64,000 nt of DNA, from assembly GCA_014529385.2 (NCBI GenBank), contig CM043961.1:12402478-12466477 (forward strand), given 5' to 3'. Made by a program: the position numbers and the translations under genes. Shown here one piece after another: positions 10,077 through 20,551 of this stretch. The notes under the pieces are model-generated. The model worked only from the letters and a program-made list of their open reading frames with translations, was not told the DNA's origin and did not search any database. Positions within the stretch are counted from its first letter, which is position 1. The number at the start of each line of letters is the position of its first letter. Source of the stretch: Adiantum capillus-veneris (Eukaryota > Streptophyta > Polypodiopsida > Polypodiales > Pteridaceae).

Positions 10077-10456
10077 ATGTATGGTGAAACGGTCCTTTTC
10101 AAGCATAGGAAAATCAATAAACAAAATACTTTTTGTACTTCACTCATAGCTCTCTTTTCTCATAAGGAGGAGGATCTAAGCATGTATTGGTGGTACCACT
10201 ATTTCACTTTTTGGGGTACCACCAAGAGACTACTTTGGCAAGGAATTTGTGATAAATTCAAAAAAGAAAAGGGGAAATTTGAAATGTCAATGGCCTTAGT
10301 AGTTGGAAGGGGCCACTGATTGTAGGGAGGGGCGGCTCAGTCATCATTTCAAGATATGCGCGATGTGACTTGTCATAGGACGATGTCAACTTTTGACAAA
10401 TTCTTCCAGTGTGCTAGGTGATCTCCCTGAGCTTCGAAACTCAAACGCTCGTCTTA
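10077..10456. other. Stretch without a supported gene
   Basis: An 80-codon plus-strand frame (10,077-10,319) opens here but resembles nothing known and has no supporting context, so it is not called as a gene. The rest has no supported reading frame. Confidence 0.4.
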
Positions 10457-10604
10457 TTCACCCTTGCCTCTGCTTTGTCGGACTAAGAAGGTAAACCCTA
10501 CTGTTGTTTTGATTTGCTGAGGTTTGCAGACATCTCATTCACTCTCGCCTCTACTCTGCGGACTGAGAAGGTAAACCCTACTACTGTTTTGAAGTGCTAA
10601 GGTT
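10457..10604. repeat. ~75-bp tandem duplication
   Basis: Two units (about 10,457-10,527 and 10,535-10,604) share 'attcac...cgcctct...gaaggtaaaccctact...gttttga...tgct(g)aggttt'. 'aaggtaaaccc' inside each unit could be a splice-donor-like site, but no exon is evident. Confidence 0.75.
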
Positions 10605-11372
10605 TTCGTGTCTGCATGTGTCATTTTTCCTACTGCTTTTGAAGTGACAATTTTCATGCATCATGAATACTGTAGCACTTGGAGCTCTATGCATGCATTA
10701 GTCTTTCTCCTTGTGCTCATAAAACATGCATCCTTTCCGCAAACAGAGGTTGCCAACCGTGCTCATAAACAATTTTGCATTAGGAAGAGGATGGGGTGTA
10801 GGAGGGCCTCTTTATTTGCCATGAGCTTATGGAGGTGATTAACATTTACACAAATAGGTGTACGCCTGTGTGCAAGAATGGTGGGTGTGTAAGGAATGTG
10901 TAAGAGTGGTCAAAAGATGTACTTTCCCCCCCAAAAAGGAGGTGCAAAATTTTATGATTTTTGGCCTTTTATAACTCCCACATATGATCTCCGATTTGAG
11001 TGGAGATCATAGATCTATAATCTACGTGTCGGGCTCTTTCCATAGATATGCTAGATGATATGGTTTTACCCACTAGACTTTAAATTCCATTTTGGGGGGA
11101 AACTTTGAATTCAAATCAACTAGCCATTTTGCCTGTTTGAAGTCAAAAGTTGTCCTTTGATTACTTTATTAATACTAAGGTTTTACTTCCTTATATTGAC
11201 AAATAAAGAGGCCCTCCTAGACCCCATTCTCTTCCTAATGGAACTACTGAGGCCTACATGTCTGCATGTCCTGTTTTTCCTGTGTGCTTTACCGAAGTCA
11301 AGCTTTGCATGCATCATACTGTAACACTTGGAGCTATAGGCATTAGTCTTTCTCTGCATGCTCATAAGCTTA
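10605..11372. repeat. Diverged direct repeat flanking a small transposon
   Basis: 10,605-10,735 and 11,255-11,372 share 'gtctgcatgt(g/c)', 'catgcatcat(ga)atactgta(g/a)cacttggagct' and 'gcattagtctttctc' in the same order. They flank the inverted-repeat element at 10,778-11,240, so the host segment was duplicated or the element arose between two copies. Confidence 0.65.
10778..11240. mobile_element. Small inverted-repeat (MITE-like) transposon, 463 bp
   Basis: 44-bp terminal inverted repeats at 10,778-10,821 and 11,197-11,240 differ at only three positions. They begin cattaggaagag and contain taggagggcctctttattt. The 375-bp interior has no ORF. Size, AT-rich interior and long TIRs fit a non-autonomous DNA transposon. 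No clear target duplication is seen (left flank ttttg, right flank gaact), so the superfamily cannot be assigned. Confidence 0.7.
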
Positions 11373-11401
11373 TCCTCTTTACTATACAGTCAAGCTGTAA
11401 G

Positions 11402-12553
11402 ATGATGTCTGAACTTGAACTTCAAGATCGAAATCCTCCAACCAATGAGCTCGCGACGGGAAGAAGTACATCAAAAGTGGAGGTAAAGGCTGTGCTTGGC
11501 ACTCTGGAATGTGTTGCATCCAACTTGAAGCTATCAAAAAAGTCATTGAAAGGTATGCATGTGTATGTTTTACATTGTTTTTTTTCATTGCTTCAATGTT
11601 TGCAAAGCTGGGCTTTCAACAAGCTCTATTTTTTGGTGCTTGTAGCATTGGAGTACTTGCAGCTATCAAGATTTTTCTTCCCAATCAAGGAACTACATGA
11701 GGAGTATGGGCTCAACCTAGAGGGGAAGCTACCTAAAGAGCTCACAAATAAATATATCCCCGATGAGGAGTGGCTGAGTGTCTTCAAGTGCCTACACAAA
11801 AAAAGCACAAAGCTATTTCTCAACCATGTGAGGGAAGAGTTTGTTGACGAGTGCCGGATTTTATGCCAGAGGGTATATCAAGCAACCCCATCCAATGGTG
11901 AGCTGCTAGCAAAATTTGCATGGTATTTCATGTATGAGAGGTGTCCAGCAGCAGTGAGTGATCCGATTGGACATCGGATTGCATGGGCAAGGGTTGGTGG
12001 CAGTGTCCTTGAAAACTGCAAGATACAAAAAGGGGGTTTGGAGTGGAAGATCAACAAGTTTCGCTCTGATTATGGCTTGACATTTGTCATTCAAATAAAA
12101 GCATCTATCTATGATGGTGCCTTGTCATCAATACTGATAATGTCAGCAAGCAAGCTACATCCATTTCAGGCAGTAGAGACACCAATGTATATTCAGCTGG
12201 TGCTTAGCATGGTGGAGGGACTTAGTGGCCAGGAGAATGAGCAAAAAAGACTGCTGGGTTAGGTGAAAGTGCAGCTGCAGGAAAATAGGGACTTGTGGCT
12301 TAGAAATGAAGGGAATTTTTTTGCTTACAATGACTTCTACAGGGAATTGGACCAACTAAACAAGGAGTCGGAGGTGCTCAAGACCTCACCTGATTCAGAT
12401 CCACGAAAGGTAGACCACAAAGAGATAGAGGTCACAGCTATCACCAAGATGTGGTCCAAGGCACGTGCCACTATTGATTCGAGGCGGCTTAAAGAACTTT
12501 TGGACTCCTTGCAGGTAAGCTTGTTGCTAAAAGTGCCTAGAAGTGCTTTGTGA
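11402..12553 (+). pseudogene. Unrecognised protein-coding region, probably spliced, one internal stop
   Basis: A long plus-strand frame begins with MMSELELQDRNPPTNELATG at 11,402 and runs to a TAG at 12,260-12,262. It resumes in the same frame with charged, helix-prone sequence to 12,514, where CAG|GTAAGC is a good donor site. An intron of 93 nt at 11,553-11,645 (ag|gtatgc ... cttgtag|) is plausible; removing it deletes a Phe/Leu/Cys-rich segment and keeps the frame. Recognisable segments are LHEEYGLNLEGKLPKEL, EEWLSVFKCLHKKSTKLFL and WYFMYERCPAAVSDPIGHR. I know no family with these. It may be a DNA-transposon ORF or a host gene copy; the single stop argues for decay. The next exon may be near 14,267. 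Confidence 0.5.
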
Positions 12554-14140
12554 TAAATTCAAATTGTGATAAGTAGAATGTGCTGACCAAGTGGTTAGAC
12601 TTCAGACTCGAAGTGCTTCATATTATGAAGTGATTTGAGATAGGTCTAAACTGCTTACTTGGAGTAGGAAGTGCTGACCAAGTGGTTAGAAAAATCTTCA
12701 TAGTGATCACTGGTGCGTAGAAAGTGCTTATAGATGCCTTAAAAGCACCTAAGTGATCAATGGTGCCTACAATATGCTTGAAAATGCTTGATAGGTGGTA
12801 AGAAAGTGCTTCAAAGTGCTAAAAGGGTCCTTCAAAGCACTTTAAAGTGCTTTGATATAGCTCTATACTGCTTACTAGGTGGTTATGAAGTTTTGACCAA
12901 GTGGCAAGGATTGAGTGAAGAGACTACTTTGAAGTGCTCCACAATTCTGAATGGTGCTTAGAAAGTACTTCAAAGTGCTTTCAAGGAAGCAATCTGCAAC
13001 TTTGATCTTGGTAACCATCATTGGATAATTCGCACTTTGAAGCACTTAAACTAATCACAAGGATCACATAGTGGTGACTAGGTGGTAAGAAAGTGCTTTG
13101 AAGTGCTCAATGTTGCTCAATAGGTGGTTATAAAGTGATTTGAAATGATTTATGGTGCAAAGAAAGTGGTAACCAGGTGGTTCGAAAGTGCTCTAAAATA
13201 CTCAATGGTGCCTACAATATGCTTGAAAGTGCTTAATATGTGGTCAGAAAGTGGTGAGAAAGTGCTTGAAAGTGTTGAAAGGGTCCTTGAATGTACTTTG
13301 AAGTGCTTTGACATAGCTCTATACTATTTACTAGGTGGTTATAAAGTTTAGACCAAGTGGAAAGGATTGAGTGAAGAGACTACTTTGAAGTGCTCCACAA
13401 TACTGAATGATGATTAGAAAGTACTTCAAAGTGCTTTCAAGAAACCAATCTGCAATCTGAAGCACTTTAACTACTCACAAGGAGTAAAAGTGGTGACTAA
13501 ATGGTAAGAAAGTGCTTTGAAGTGCTCGCTGTTGCTCAATAGGTGGTCAAAAGGTGATTTGAAATGCTTTATGGTGCCAAGAAATGGTAACCGGGTGCTT
13601 AGAAAGTGCTCTGAAGTGCTCAATGGTGCCTAAATATGCTTGAAAGGGCTTAATAGGTGGTCAAAAAGTGGTGAGAAAGTGTTGAAAGGGTCCTTGAAAG
13701 TACTTTGAAGTACTTTGACATAGCTCTTAACTGATTATTAGGTGGTTATGAAGTTTAGACCAAGTAGTAAGGATTGAGTGAAGAGACTGCTTTGAAGTGC
13801 TCCACAATGTTGAATGGTGCTTAGAAAGTACTTCAAAGTTCTTTCAAGGAACCAATCTACACTATGAAGCACTTTCTCTACTCACAAGGAGTACAAAGTG
13901 GTGACTTGGTGGTAAAAAAGTGCTTTAAAGTGCTCAATGTTTCTAAATCGGTTGTTAGAAGTGATTTGAAATGCTTTATGTTGCCAAGAAAGTGGTAACT
14001 CGGTGCTTAGAAAGTGGTGACCAGGTGGTTTGAAAGTGCTCTAAAGTGCTCTAAAGTGCTCAATGGTGCTCAAAAGGTGGTTAAAAAGTGCTAAACAATT
14101 GGTTAGAAATGCCTTGAAAGCGTTTTGATAAGATTTGTCA
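12554..14140. repeat. ~430-bp tandem repeat array rich in AAGTGCTT
   Basis: The marker phrase 'agctctatactg(c)ttac taggtggttatgaagttt' recurs at about 12,855, 13,313 and 13,724, giving a period of roughly 410-460 bp over three units. Within each unit the 8-mer aagtgctt and close variants (aagtggtt, aagtactt) recur densely. The array lies between a donor-like site at 12,514 and an acceptor-like site at about 14,266, so it would fill an intron of the neighbouring gene. Confidence 0.75.
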
Positions 14141-14266
14141 AGCATTTTTTAATTTTCTTTGAATTCTTTAGAAGAAGTTGAATAGAAGCATTCAAGCCTG
14201 TGCACTTAAGTCCATTTAAGCATGAAATGATCTTACTCTCCACTCTTGTTTATGCTATGGTTGGCA

Positions 14267-14600
14267 GCAAAGAAATATGGCTTTGGAATTTGAATTAGAA
14301 GCCTTGACGTCTCAAAGAGCATGTATGGATACATCCATACACTATATCTAGGAAAAGGGTAGAGGCATCATCGTCCCTTCACCGCCGACTAAAGCCCCTG
14401 TTTTGAAACCGTTTGTGTGTATTGGGGGTGATTGTGTTGCATGTGGGAAACCCCTCTCAGCTAACCACATGGTAGGGGTCTTCTCACTAGAATGTCAACA
14501 AAAATATCACCCATTTTGCTTTGCACTTATAAGAGGCACTATGTCAGAGTGCACTCACCCATTGTGCACAGTAAAGATTCCAAAAACTTTCAAGTGCTAG
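14267..14600 (+). pseudogene. C-terminal exon with PHD/RING-like Cys-His finger
   Basis: After an acceptor-like ttggcag at about 14,266, the frame reads QRNMALEFELEAL and stops near 14,350. A second frame (to TAG at 14,598) contains CIGGDCVACGKPL, then LECQQKYHPFCF and ECTHPLC. The spacing C-x2-C ... C-x4-H-x2-C ... C-x4-C resembles PHD/RING-type zinc-binding domains. The frame change between the two parts could be another small intron or a frameshift. It is probably the continuation of 11,402-12,553; this rests on order, strand and splice-like sites only. Confidence 0.5.
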
Positions 14601-14685
14601 GCACTCGAAATTGAGTACATAGAGCCGGAGGGTGGGTTCACTATACTCAACTTAAATCCACTTGTTATGAGATAAGTCCCTTAAC

Positions 14686-14943
14686 ATGATTTTTTTCTTC
14701 ACAAAAACCGATGGTGACAAAAGTTCTCGTCTGCTTGAACTTGACGAGAACAATACAGAATTGTTTGAACTTAACGAAAACAACATACAGCTATCTGAGG
14801 GTTTTCAACACGGCAAGGCTGTTGTAAAAAGTGGGGATAGAGTGGAGGACCCCGAGGCTGAACCCTTCGTGGTTGAGAACCATGGCAAGAAAACCATTGG
14901 ACATGACTCTAGCAAGCTCTCAACCGACCAACCAGGAAGGTAA
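14686..14943 (+). CDS. Small acidic ORF with a short internal repeat
   Basis: The 85-residue frame contains LLELDENNTELFELNENNIQ, an imperfect duplication of an (E)LxENNxxLxE unit, followed by a mixed-charge tail. It lies 86 bp after the Cys-His finger on the same strand and could be a further exon of that gene. No homologous family is recognised. Confidence 0.3.
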   Translation: MIFFFTKTDGDKSSRLLELDENNTELFELNENNIQLSEGFQHGKAVVKSGDRVEDPEAEPFVVENHGKKTIGHDSSKLSTDQPGR

Positions 14944-16419
14944 TGAAGTGCATCTATGTAGTGTTTCATTTTTGTTCGAGTAAATTTTGGAATTTTCCCC
15001 TAAACCTTATTGTGATCCCAAAATTGGAAACCGTGGATAAAGTGGAGGACGCAAAGGATGTGGAGACATTACAAGTAATTGCAAATACCCTGAGGAAGAA
15101 ACACAAGCGACAGTAGGAGGAAGGAGTGCATCATCCATATCCAAAGAAAAGTACTAATCAAGACCCCCCCAAAACCCGGCACATTGAAAACTTTAAGTTC
15201 CCTGTGCTTTTTGTGCTATTTACTTATCTTGAATATAAGATATATTTTTTGTTTCATGGTGTCAATCTTCATTACAATTTATTGGGTGTGGTTTTTTGGG
15301 TGCTATAGTAAAAATACAAGTGATTGGTAATGTTGGGCACCGGCATTATGCTCAAGAAGACCTGGGGCACTTTGATCGGGAGACACCCCTAGTAACTCAA
15401 TTTCGTGTCCTCACCTTTTGGAGGATAATAGGCATGCCTTGATCATTAATATCAATGATCTTCTTATTTTCACTCACGACAAGAGAGAGGGACCAAGCCT
15501 GTATAATGTGGACATGCTGCACTTTTGAAAGGTGAAGCAGGACAATAATATGAACCACTATGTGCACCATTTCGTAGAGTGGTTTGTTCTTGGGGCTAGC
15601 TAAATTGTTGAAGTGTACATCTGGAACACAAGCCCCTACTGAGACCTAGAAAAGAGGTTAGAATTGTGCTTGCCTCAAGCCTGTAGGTGCTTGAATGGGT
15701 GGATTGCAAAGGAGGCATGCAATAGAAGCTCATGGCTTGACGAGCAAGGGAAAAAAATGTTCTTTCTAGTCTTGGGGCACTTTTTGGAAAGAGTTTCCAC
15801 AATTCAACAAAGATAACACCCTCCTGCTAGATGGCAAATATCCCAGGTGCTACGTGAATGACGAAGAATCCTATGTTATCTTGCCTTCTCTAGAGAACCA
15901 GATGGAAGACCAACGGGAGAAGTTTATGTATCATGAAGTTTTGCCATTTGTCTATGAGTGGAAGAAAACAAAAAATTGATTGGAGCTGATCACTGCTTAT
16001 AAACTAGATGCTAGAAGAAGAAGGTGGAAGCAAATTCGAAATACTGAATCTGCGAGGGAAAAATTATCAAGCGGCAAAGGCAAAGTGCTACCTCCACTAC
16101 CACTTTATAAAAGGCCGCCTTTTGATCTCCGGTCTCAACATAAATTTTAAGAGTTGTGTACCTGTGATCATGTATGTAGATACCTATGATGAGTTTGATA
16201 GTGTAACTCATGATGAAGAGTTCTTTTGTTTTGTAAAATGGGAAAAAAATTGCCATTGTATTGCGGAATTCTATACCGATATCTAATGTTGAAACATGAT
16301 TTGCTATTCAACCGACCATTTTGTTGTGTGCCTTGCAAGATGTCTTATTATAAGTTGATTTTAAATTGTTTAAGCATTTTTTCTTAGGGCTTTTGTAAAA
16401 GATAAAAATCAGCGGCGGT
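14944..16419 (+). other. Broken coding-like stretch of unknown origin
   Basis: Plus-strand peptide segments such as GHFDRETPLVTQF (about 15,360) and EFFCFVKWEKNCHC (about 16,220, in a 92-codon frame 16,008-16,286) look protein-like, but stops interrupt them every 20-90 codons. They follow the 14.3-14.9 kb exons on the same strand. They may be the decayed 3' part of the same gene or transposon. No domain can be named. Confidence 0.3.
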
Positions 16420-16925
16420 TAGTGGGAAGAAGTGCAAGCTATACCACTTGTGAACTGTGGACCACATGCAAGTGGTTGAAAACCATTTGCATTATGTAAA
16501 CTGGTAGCCACTAGCAAGTGGTTAAGAACCACTTGAAAGAGGTTTTGAACCACTTGCAAAGGCCTTTTGGACCACTTGCTAGGTCTTCTATTCCACTTGC
16601 AAGCACTTTGAAAGTGGTTTTGAACCACTTGCTAGTGGTTAAGATAGCATTTGCCAGTGGTTCTGAACCTTTTTCTAGTGGTTAAGATAGCACTTGCCAA
16701 TGCTTAAGAACCTCTTGCTAGTGGTTCAAAACCACTTGCAGTGGTTAAGATAGCCTTTTGCCAATGGTTAAGATAGCACTTGCTAGTGGTTTAGATAGCA
16801 CTTGCCAATGGTTAAGAACCACTTGCTAGTGGTTCAGGACCACTTGTAGTGGATAAGATAGCACTTGCCAGTGGTTAAGATAGCACTTGCTAGTGGTTCA
16901 AAACCAATTTGCGGTGGCTTGGTTA
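16420..16925. repeat. AACCACTT / AAGTGGTT array (both orientations)
   Basis: Within about 500 bp the 8-mers aaccactt and aagtggtt alternate every 10-25 bp, often as 'cttgctagtggtt' and 'aagatagcacttgcca'. Because the two 8-mers are reverse complements, the array can form many small hairpins. It carries no gene; short ORFs reading Asn/His/Leu-rich peptides are artefacts of the repeat. Confidence 0.8.
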
Positions 16926-17365
16926 GCTTATCTTTCATGAATGAAATGAAAGTGGAGCACCCACCAATCTGCTGAATAACAAGATCTTTCCTTTTGTGGT
17001 GCTGGCCATCTTCATCTATAGATTGTGTCTCCACACCAACAAAAACCTTCGTGGCCACCTGAAAGTTGTCGTTGTGTACATCAAGAGGACGACATCTAGG
17101 TTGTTTGGCACCACACTGATCGCATTTTCCCATCCAGCAGATGTGCAAGTGAAACATGGGATTTTCTGGTTTAGGAATGTACTCCAAACCCACCTTGATG
17201 CATTTGGTTGAAAGCATTTCAGATAGACAACTTGCACATGATATTTGTAGCAGTAGGTATTGCAGTCCTGAAATTTTTGAACAAAAAAGGGCTTCAAAAC
17301 CTCAAAGCATCTCAGCAAAATGCGTATCATTGGATGCAATTCTTGACACCGCTTGTAAAATTCCA
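16926..17365 (-). pseudogene. Cys-rich gene fragment, downstream exon (minus strand)
   Basis: Minus-strand sense opens after an acceptor-like ttattgtgcag at about 17,366 with VEFYKRCQELHPMIRILLRC and CNTYCYKYHVQVVYLK. After a frameshift near 17,215 it continues with NPMFHLHICWMGKCDQCGAK, then DEDGQHHKRKDLVIQQIGG. The Cys/His motifs C-x3-C-x3-H and C-x2-C look zinc-binding. I cannot name the family. The frameshift makes it a pseudogene. Confidence 0.45.
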
Positions 17366-18470
17366 CCTGCACAATAAAGCATGCAATAAAGAGATAATGT
17401 GAGATCAAATAACCAAAATGGTTGGTACCATCACCCATAAGTTATAACACCCACTCTCGTGCTTGTGAAAGAACATAAGAGGAACATTTACCACTAAGAA
17501 GTTGTTTTGCATGTTTGAAAGGGGCTTTAAACTTCTTGAAACCACTTGAAGCACTTTAAACCACCTATAGGTGATTGAAAAAGGTCATCAAACCACTTTC
17601 AAATGGTTTGTTTACCACTTTCAATCACCTTCATGTGGTTTGAAATCTTCCAAGTGCTTACATAGGTTCTCACCTAAGCACGTTAAACCACCTATAGTTG
17701 ATTGAAAGTGGTCATTTAACCACTTCCAAGTGGTTTGTTTACCACTTTCAATCACCTTCAGGTGGATAACACCCAAATCTCAGGTTTGTAAAAGCACTCA
17801 AGAGGAACATTTACAACTTAGAAGTGGTTTTGCATGTTTGAAAGTGGATTTGAACTACTTGAAACCACTTGAAGCACTTTAAACCACCTTAAGGTGATTG
17901 AAAAAGTTCATCAAACCACTTTCAAGTGGTTTGTTACCACTTTCAATCACCTTCAGGTGGCTTGAAATCATTTAAGTGCTTACATAGGTTCTCACCTAAG
18001 CACTTGGTAGATTTCAAACCACTTGAAGCACTTAAAACCACCTAAAGGTGATTGAAAAGGGTCATCAAACCACTTTCAATCATCTTCAGGTGGTTTGAAA
18101 TCTTCAAGGTTCTCGCGCAAGCACTTGGCAGATTTCAAACCACCCGAAGCACTTAAAACCACCTAAAAAAGGTAAAAAGTGCTCATAAACCACTTTCAAG
18201 TGGTTTGCTTTTCACTTTCAATCACCTTCAGGTGGTTTGAAAACTTCCGAGTGCTTACATAGGTGCTCATCTCAGCACTTGGCAGATTGCAATGGTTATT
18301 AAAATACTTTAAAATGGTAACAAAACATTTTAGCACTTTGCAAAGTACAAGCTTCCACTTGAAGGGGGTTGAAAGCGGTATTTTAGGTACTTTAAATCAT
18401 TATCAGTACTTTAATTTCTTTGCAAAGTACTTGAAGGGGGATTAAACCACATTGTTTTCTCAGTTCTCAA
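17366..18470. repeat. AACCACTT / AAGCACTT array in an apparent intron
   Basis: From about 17,490 to 18,470 the phrase 'cttgaagcacttaaaaccacct' and 'accactttcaatcaccttcaggtggtttgaaatcttc' recur at roughly 230-300-bp spacing, with 8-mers aaccactt, aagtggtt and aagcactt in both orientations. The array sits between minus-strand splice-like sites (donor near 18,728, acceptor near 17,366), paralleling the array at 12.6-14.1 kb in the plus-strand gene. Confidence 0.7.
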
Positions 18471-18717
18471 AGGTTTTTTTAAGTTTGATAGTGGTTCTGA
18501 TAGCTTGAAAGTGGTGAACAGTGGGCACTATACTACTTGACAATGGTTTTTCACAGTGTGGTTGTGACAGCTTGACAATGGTGAGCATTGGTCAGTATAC
18601 TACTTGGAAGTGATTTTTTACAGTTTGACAGTGGTGAATAGGGGTCAATATACTACTCCAAAATGGTTTTTTAAAGTTTGACAGTGTTCATAGTTTGACA
18701 AAGTATTAGTGCATAGT

Positions 18718-18930
18718 TCATAATACCTGAGGTTGATCTAGCAAATGCAATGAATGCCTAAGAAAAATCATTTTGCCGATATGCCTTTGGCATATTTCCT
18801 TCTTGTTTGGAGAGACTCGGGTCTCTGCTGTTCTTATGTATATGCCCAACGACTTTGCAAGTGCTTTATCTGTAAAGGGACGTGCATCTACTTTGTCCCT
18901 TGAATTAATGCATGCCATCACTGTTGCCTC
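18718..18930 (-). pseudogene. Cys-rich gene fragment, upstream exon (minus strand)
   Basis: The minus-strand frame has DKVDARPFTDKALAKSLGIY and RHIGKMIFLRHSLHLLDQPQ, then a good donor (cctcag|gtatta) at about 18,728. It would splice to the exon at 17,365 across the repeat array. The start is not certain; MMACINS at 18,921 is the first available ATG. The protein family is not recognised. Confidence 0.4.
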
Positions 18931-19444
18931 TTGAAAAGAATTTTTGTGGCTGAGTGCGAGACCTTGACTTCTACAAGGTGTTGTGAATGTTGGAAAGCAC
19001 TACTCTTTGTATAGAATGTGATGAGTTCTACAGGTTGCAAAATACTGGTTGCTGGAGTAGTTGTTCAAAAATCTCTCCTTGGAGTTTGGTTGTCAATCCT
19101 TGCATCTTCTCTTGCCAACACCTTCACATGGCACGAAGAATCTTCCTTTTCTGCTTCTCATCAAGCTGGACATCCTTCCGCTTTTCAGCACAGAGAGTCT
19201 GCTTCCTTTGCCTCTCTCTTTGTTCCCTTTTCTTTGCCGCCCAATAATTGCATAAGCAGCCTGTGAACTTCTCGAGAAACTCTACTCAACTGTGTACTCG
19301 TGGGCATAGGGTCGGATCAAGGAAACCTGAAGAAAAAGAGCTCAATGCATGAACACACATAATGAAGAGCCCAAGAATCAACAAGACCAAACATGTCACA
19401 GACACTCACACACACCTAACTGGCGAAAAGGCTCCATCCTATCT

Positions 19445-19446
<2 letters not shown>
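18931..19446. other. Stretch without a supported gene
   Basis: Several overlapping plus-strand frames of 60-85 codons exist at 18,987-19,266, but they overlap in all three frames, are low in complexity (Ser/Phe/Leu) and have no known relatives. None is called. Confidence 0.4.

Positions 19447-19540
<94 letters not shown>
19447..19540. repeat. (GA)n microsatellite, ~94 bp
   Basis: An uninterrupted GA dinucleotide run. Apparent Arg-Glu or Ser-Leu ORFs through it are artefacts. Confidence 0.97.
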
Positions 19541-19543
<3 letters not shown>

Positions 19544-20030
19544 CAAGCACACATAGCAGAGAACTGCGCGTAGAGGAAAGAAAGGGAATGTGTTGTAGAA
19601 AAACTGCATAGAGAAGGAGAGAAAGGCACTCCGGTATATGCAAAAACCACACACAGAGAATACCCTAAACCTGTAGCTTTGTGCAGAACCCCCATGTAGA
19701 GAAGGAGACAAAGGGGGTGCTCGTACGTTCAACACGTCCAAGAGCTACCGGGGGTGGTAAAAGATGCATGCCCCTCTTTTTTTAAAAATTCCCCCCCATC
19801 TTCATTACTCATCATTGAGTTTCCTCCCCCAAAAGTCAAATGTAGACTCAAAAGTTCCCAAAAACTACTTTAGAAAGGAGTGTCCAAGGTAGACCTTTTT
19901 GGATCACCTATATACTAAGCACTAAACCTACATCTAACTACTTTATTGTCTAAGTGTAAACGGAATGTGTGTCAAAATCTTTGGAAAGGATTTATTGTAC
20001 AACTAGGTCACTCGCCACCTAAGGATCGAC
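19541..20030. other. Stretch without a gene
   Basis: It is non-coding and contains polypyrimidine runs at 19,776-19,800. In minus-strand sense it would be the leader just downstream of the PBS-like site at 20,031-20,050. Confidence 0.4.
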
Positions 20031-20050
20031 TTCCCCGGCAATGGTTCCAA
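20031..20050 (-). other. tRNA-Asp-type primer binding site (diverged)
   Basis: In minus sense the site reads TGGAACCATTGCCGGGGA, differing at three positions from TGGCGCCGTTGCCGGGGA, the complement of the plant tRNA-Asp 3' end used by many plant gypsy elements. A TGTT-starting sequence abuts it at 20,051, as expected for the end of a minus-strand 5' LTR. The same PBS type occurs in the ABC element. Confidence 0.55.
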
Positions 20051-20551
20051 TGTTAGCGGGGCACCGTGATAGACGTCTGCAGCATAGCTAACTGGTACTA
20101 ACATAATGTCAATATGCAAGGAAGCGAATCGGAATGGGGCACGGAGACTCAATGAGATTGTCAATTTCAAAGAAGTGAACCTAAAGAACTGTTCATACAT
20201 CTACAATAGCAAATCAACCACTTCCTAGTCAAAAAATTAGCCTATGTTTGATCTCACCGCTCTAGGTCATCACGCCTTTTCGGCATCCAAACGAATTCGG
20301 AATGCAACGAAACTTAAGAGAGGTCTTACAACACCTAACGGCATAATCCTACCAAGTTTTTCAGTAATCTAAGAAGGTACATAAATCACGATCCATCCCA
20401 CAAAATGTATCGAAAATTGAAACAAAACTTTGCGGAAAGGTTCCCTTTGAGTTTAGGAACACTATTCCAAGGTCAAAACATAAAAAAATAACCATTTAAG
20501 ACCTCAAATCAGTGCATTTAGCTCACAGACAAGACATCGTGAACCACAACA
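20051..20551 (-). repeat. Possible 5' LTR of the GagPro-1 element
   Basis: The segment starts TGTTAGCGGGG next to the PBS-like site and has a matching ...CAACA end at 20,551 (TGTT...AACA termini, as in the ABC LTRs). One palindrome core of the 8.4-10 kb tract recurs inside it at 20,379-20,398, linking it to GagPro-1. No second copy was found near 3 kb, so the 3' LTR is missing or too diverged to see by eye. Confidence 0.4.

Noticed and set aside
11258-11401. Starting the unrecognised gene at 11,258
   Set aside because: This part lies in a duplicated non-coding flank (also at 10,605) and reads as Cys/His/Leu-rich sequence unlike the rest. The ATG at 11,402 fits better.
12554-14140. CRISPR-like array or centromeric satellite
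   Set aside because: The repeat units are hundreds of bases long, imperfect and few, with no constant spacer structure. Three units are too few to call a satellite.
16419-16628. Small ORFs within the AACCACTT arrays
   Set aside because: Open frames arise from the 8-mer repeat itself and occur on both strands.
19396-19741. Arg-Glu and Ser-Leu repeat proteins across the GA run
   Set aside because: They are translations of a dinucleotide microsatellite in all frames, with no conserved flank. The same holds for 40,682-41,315.
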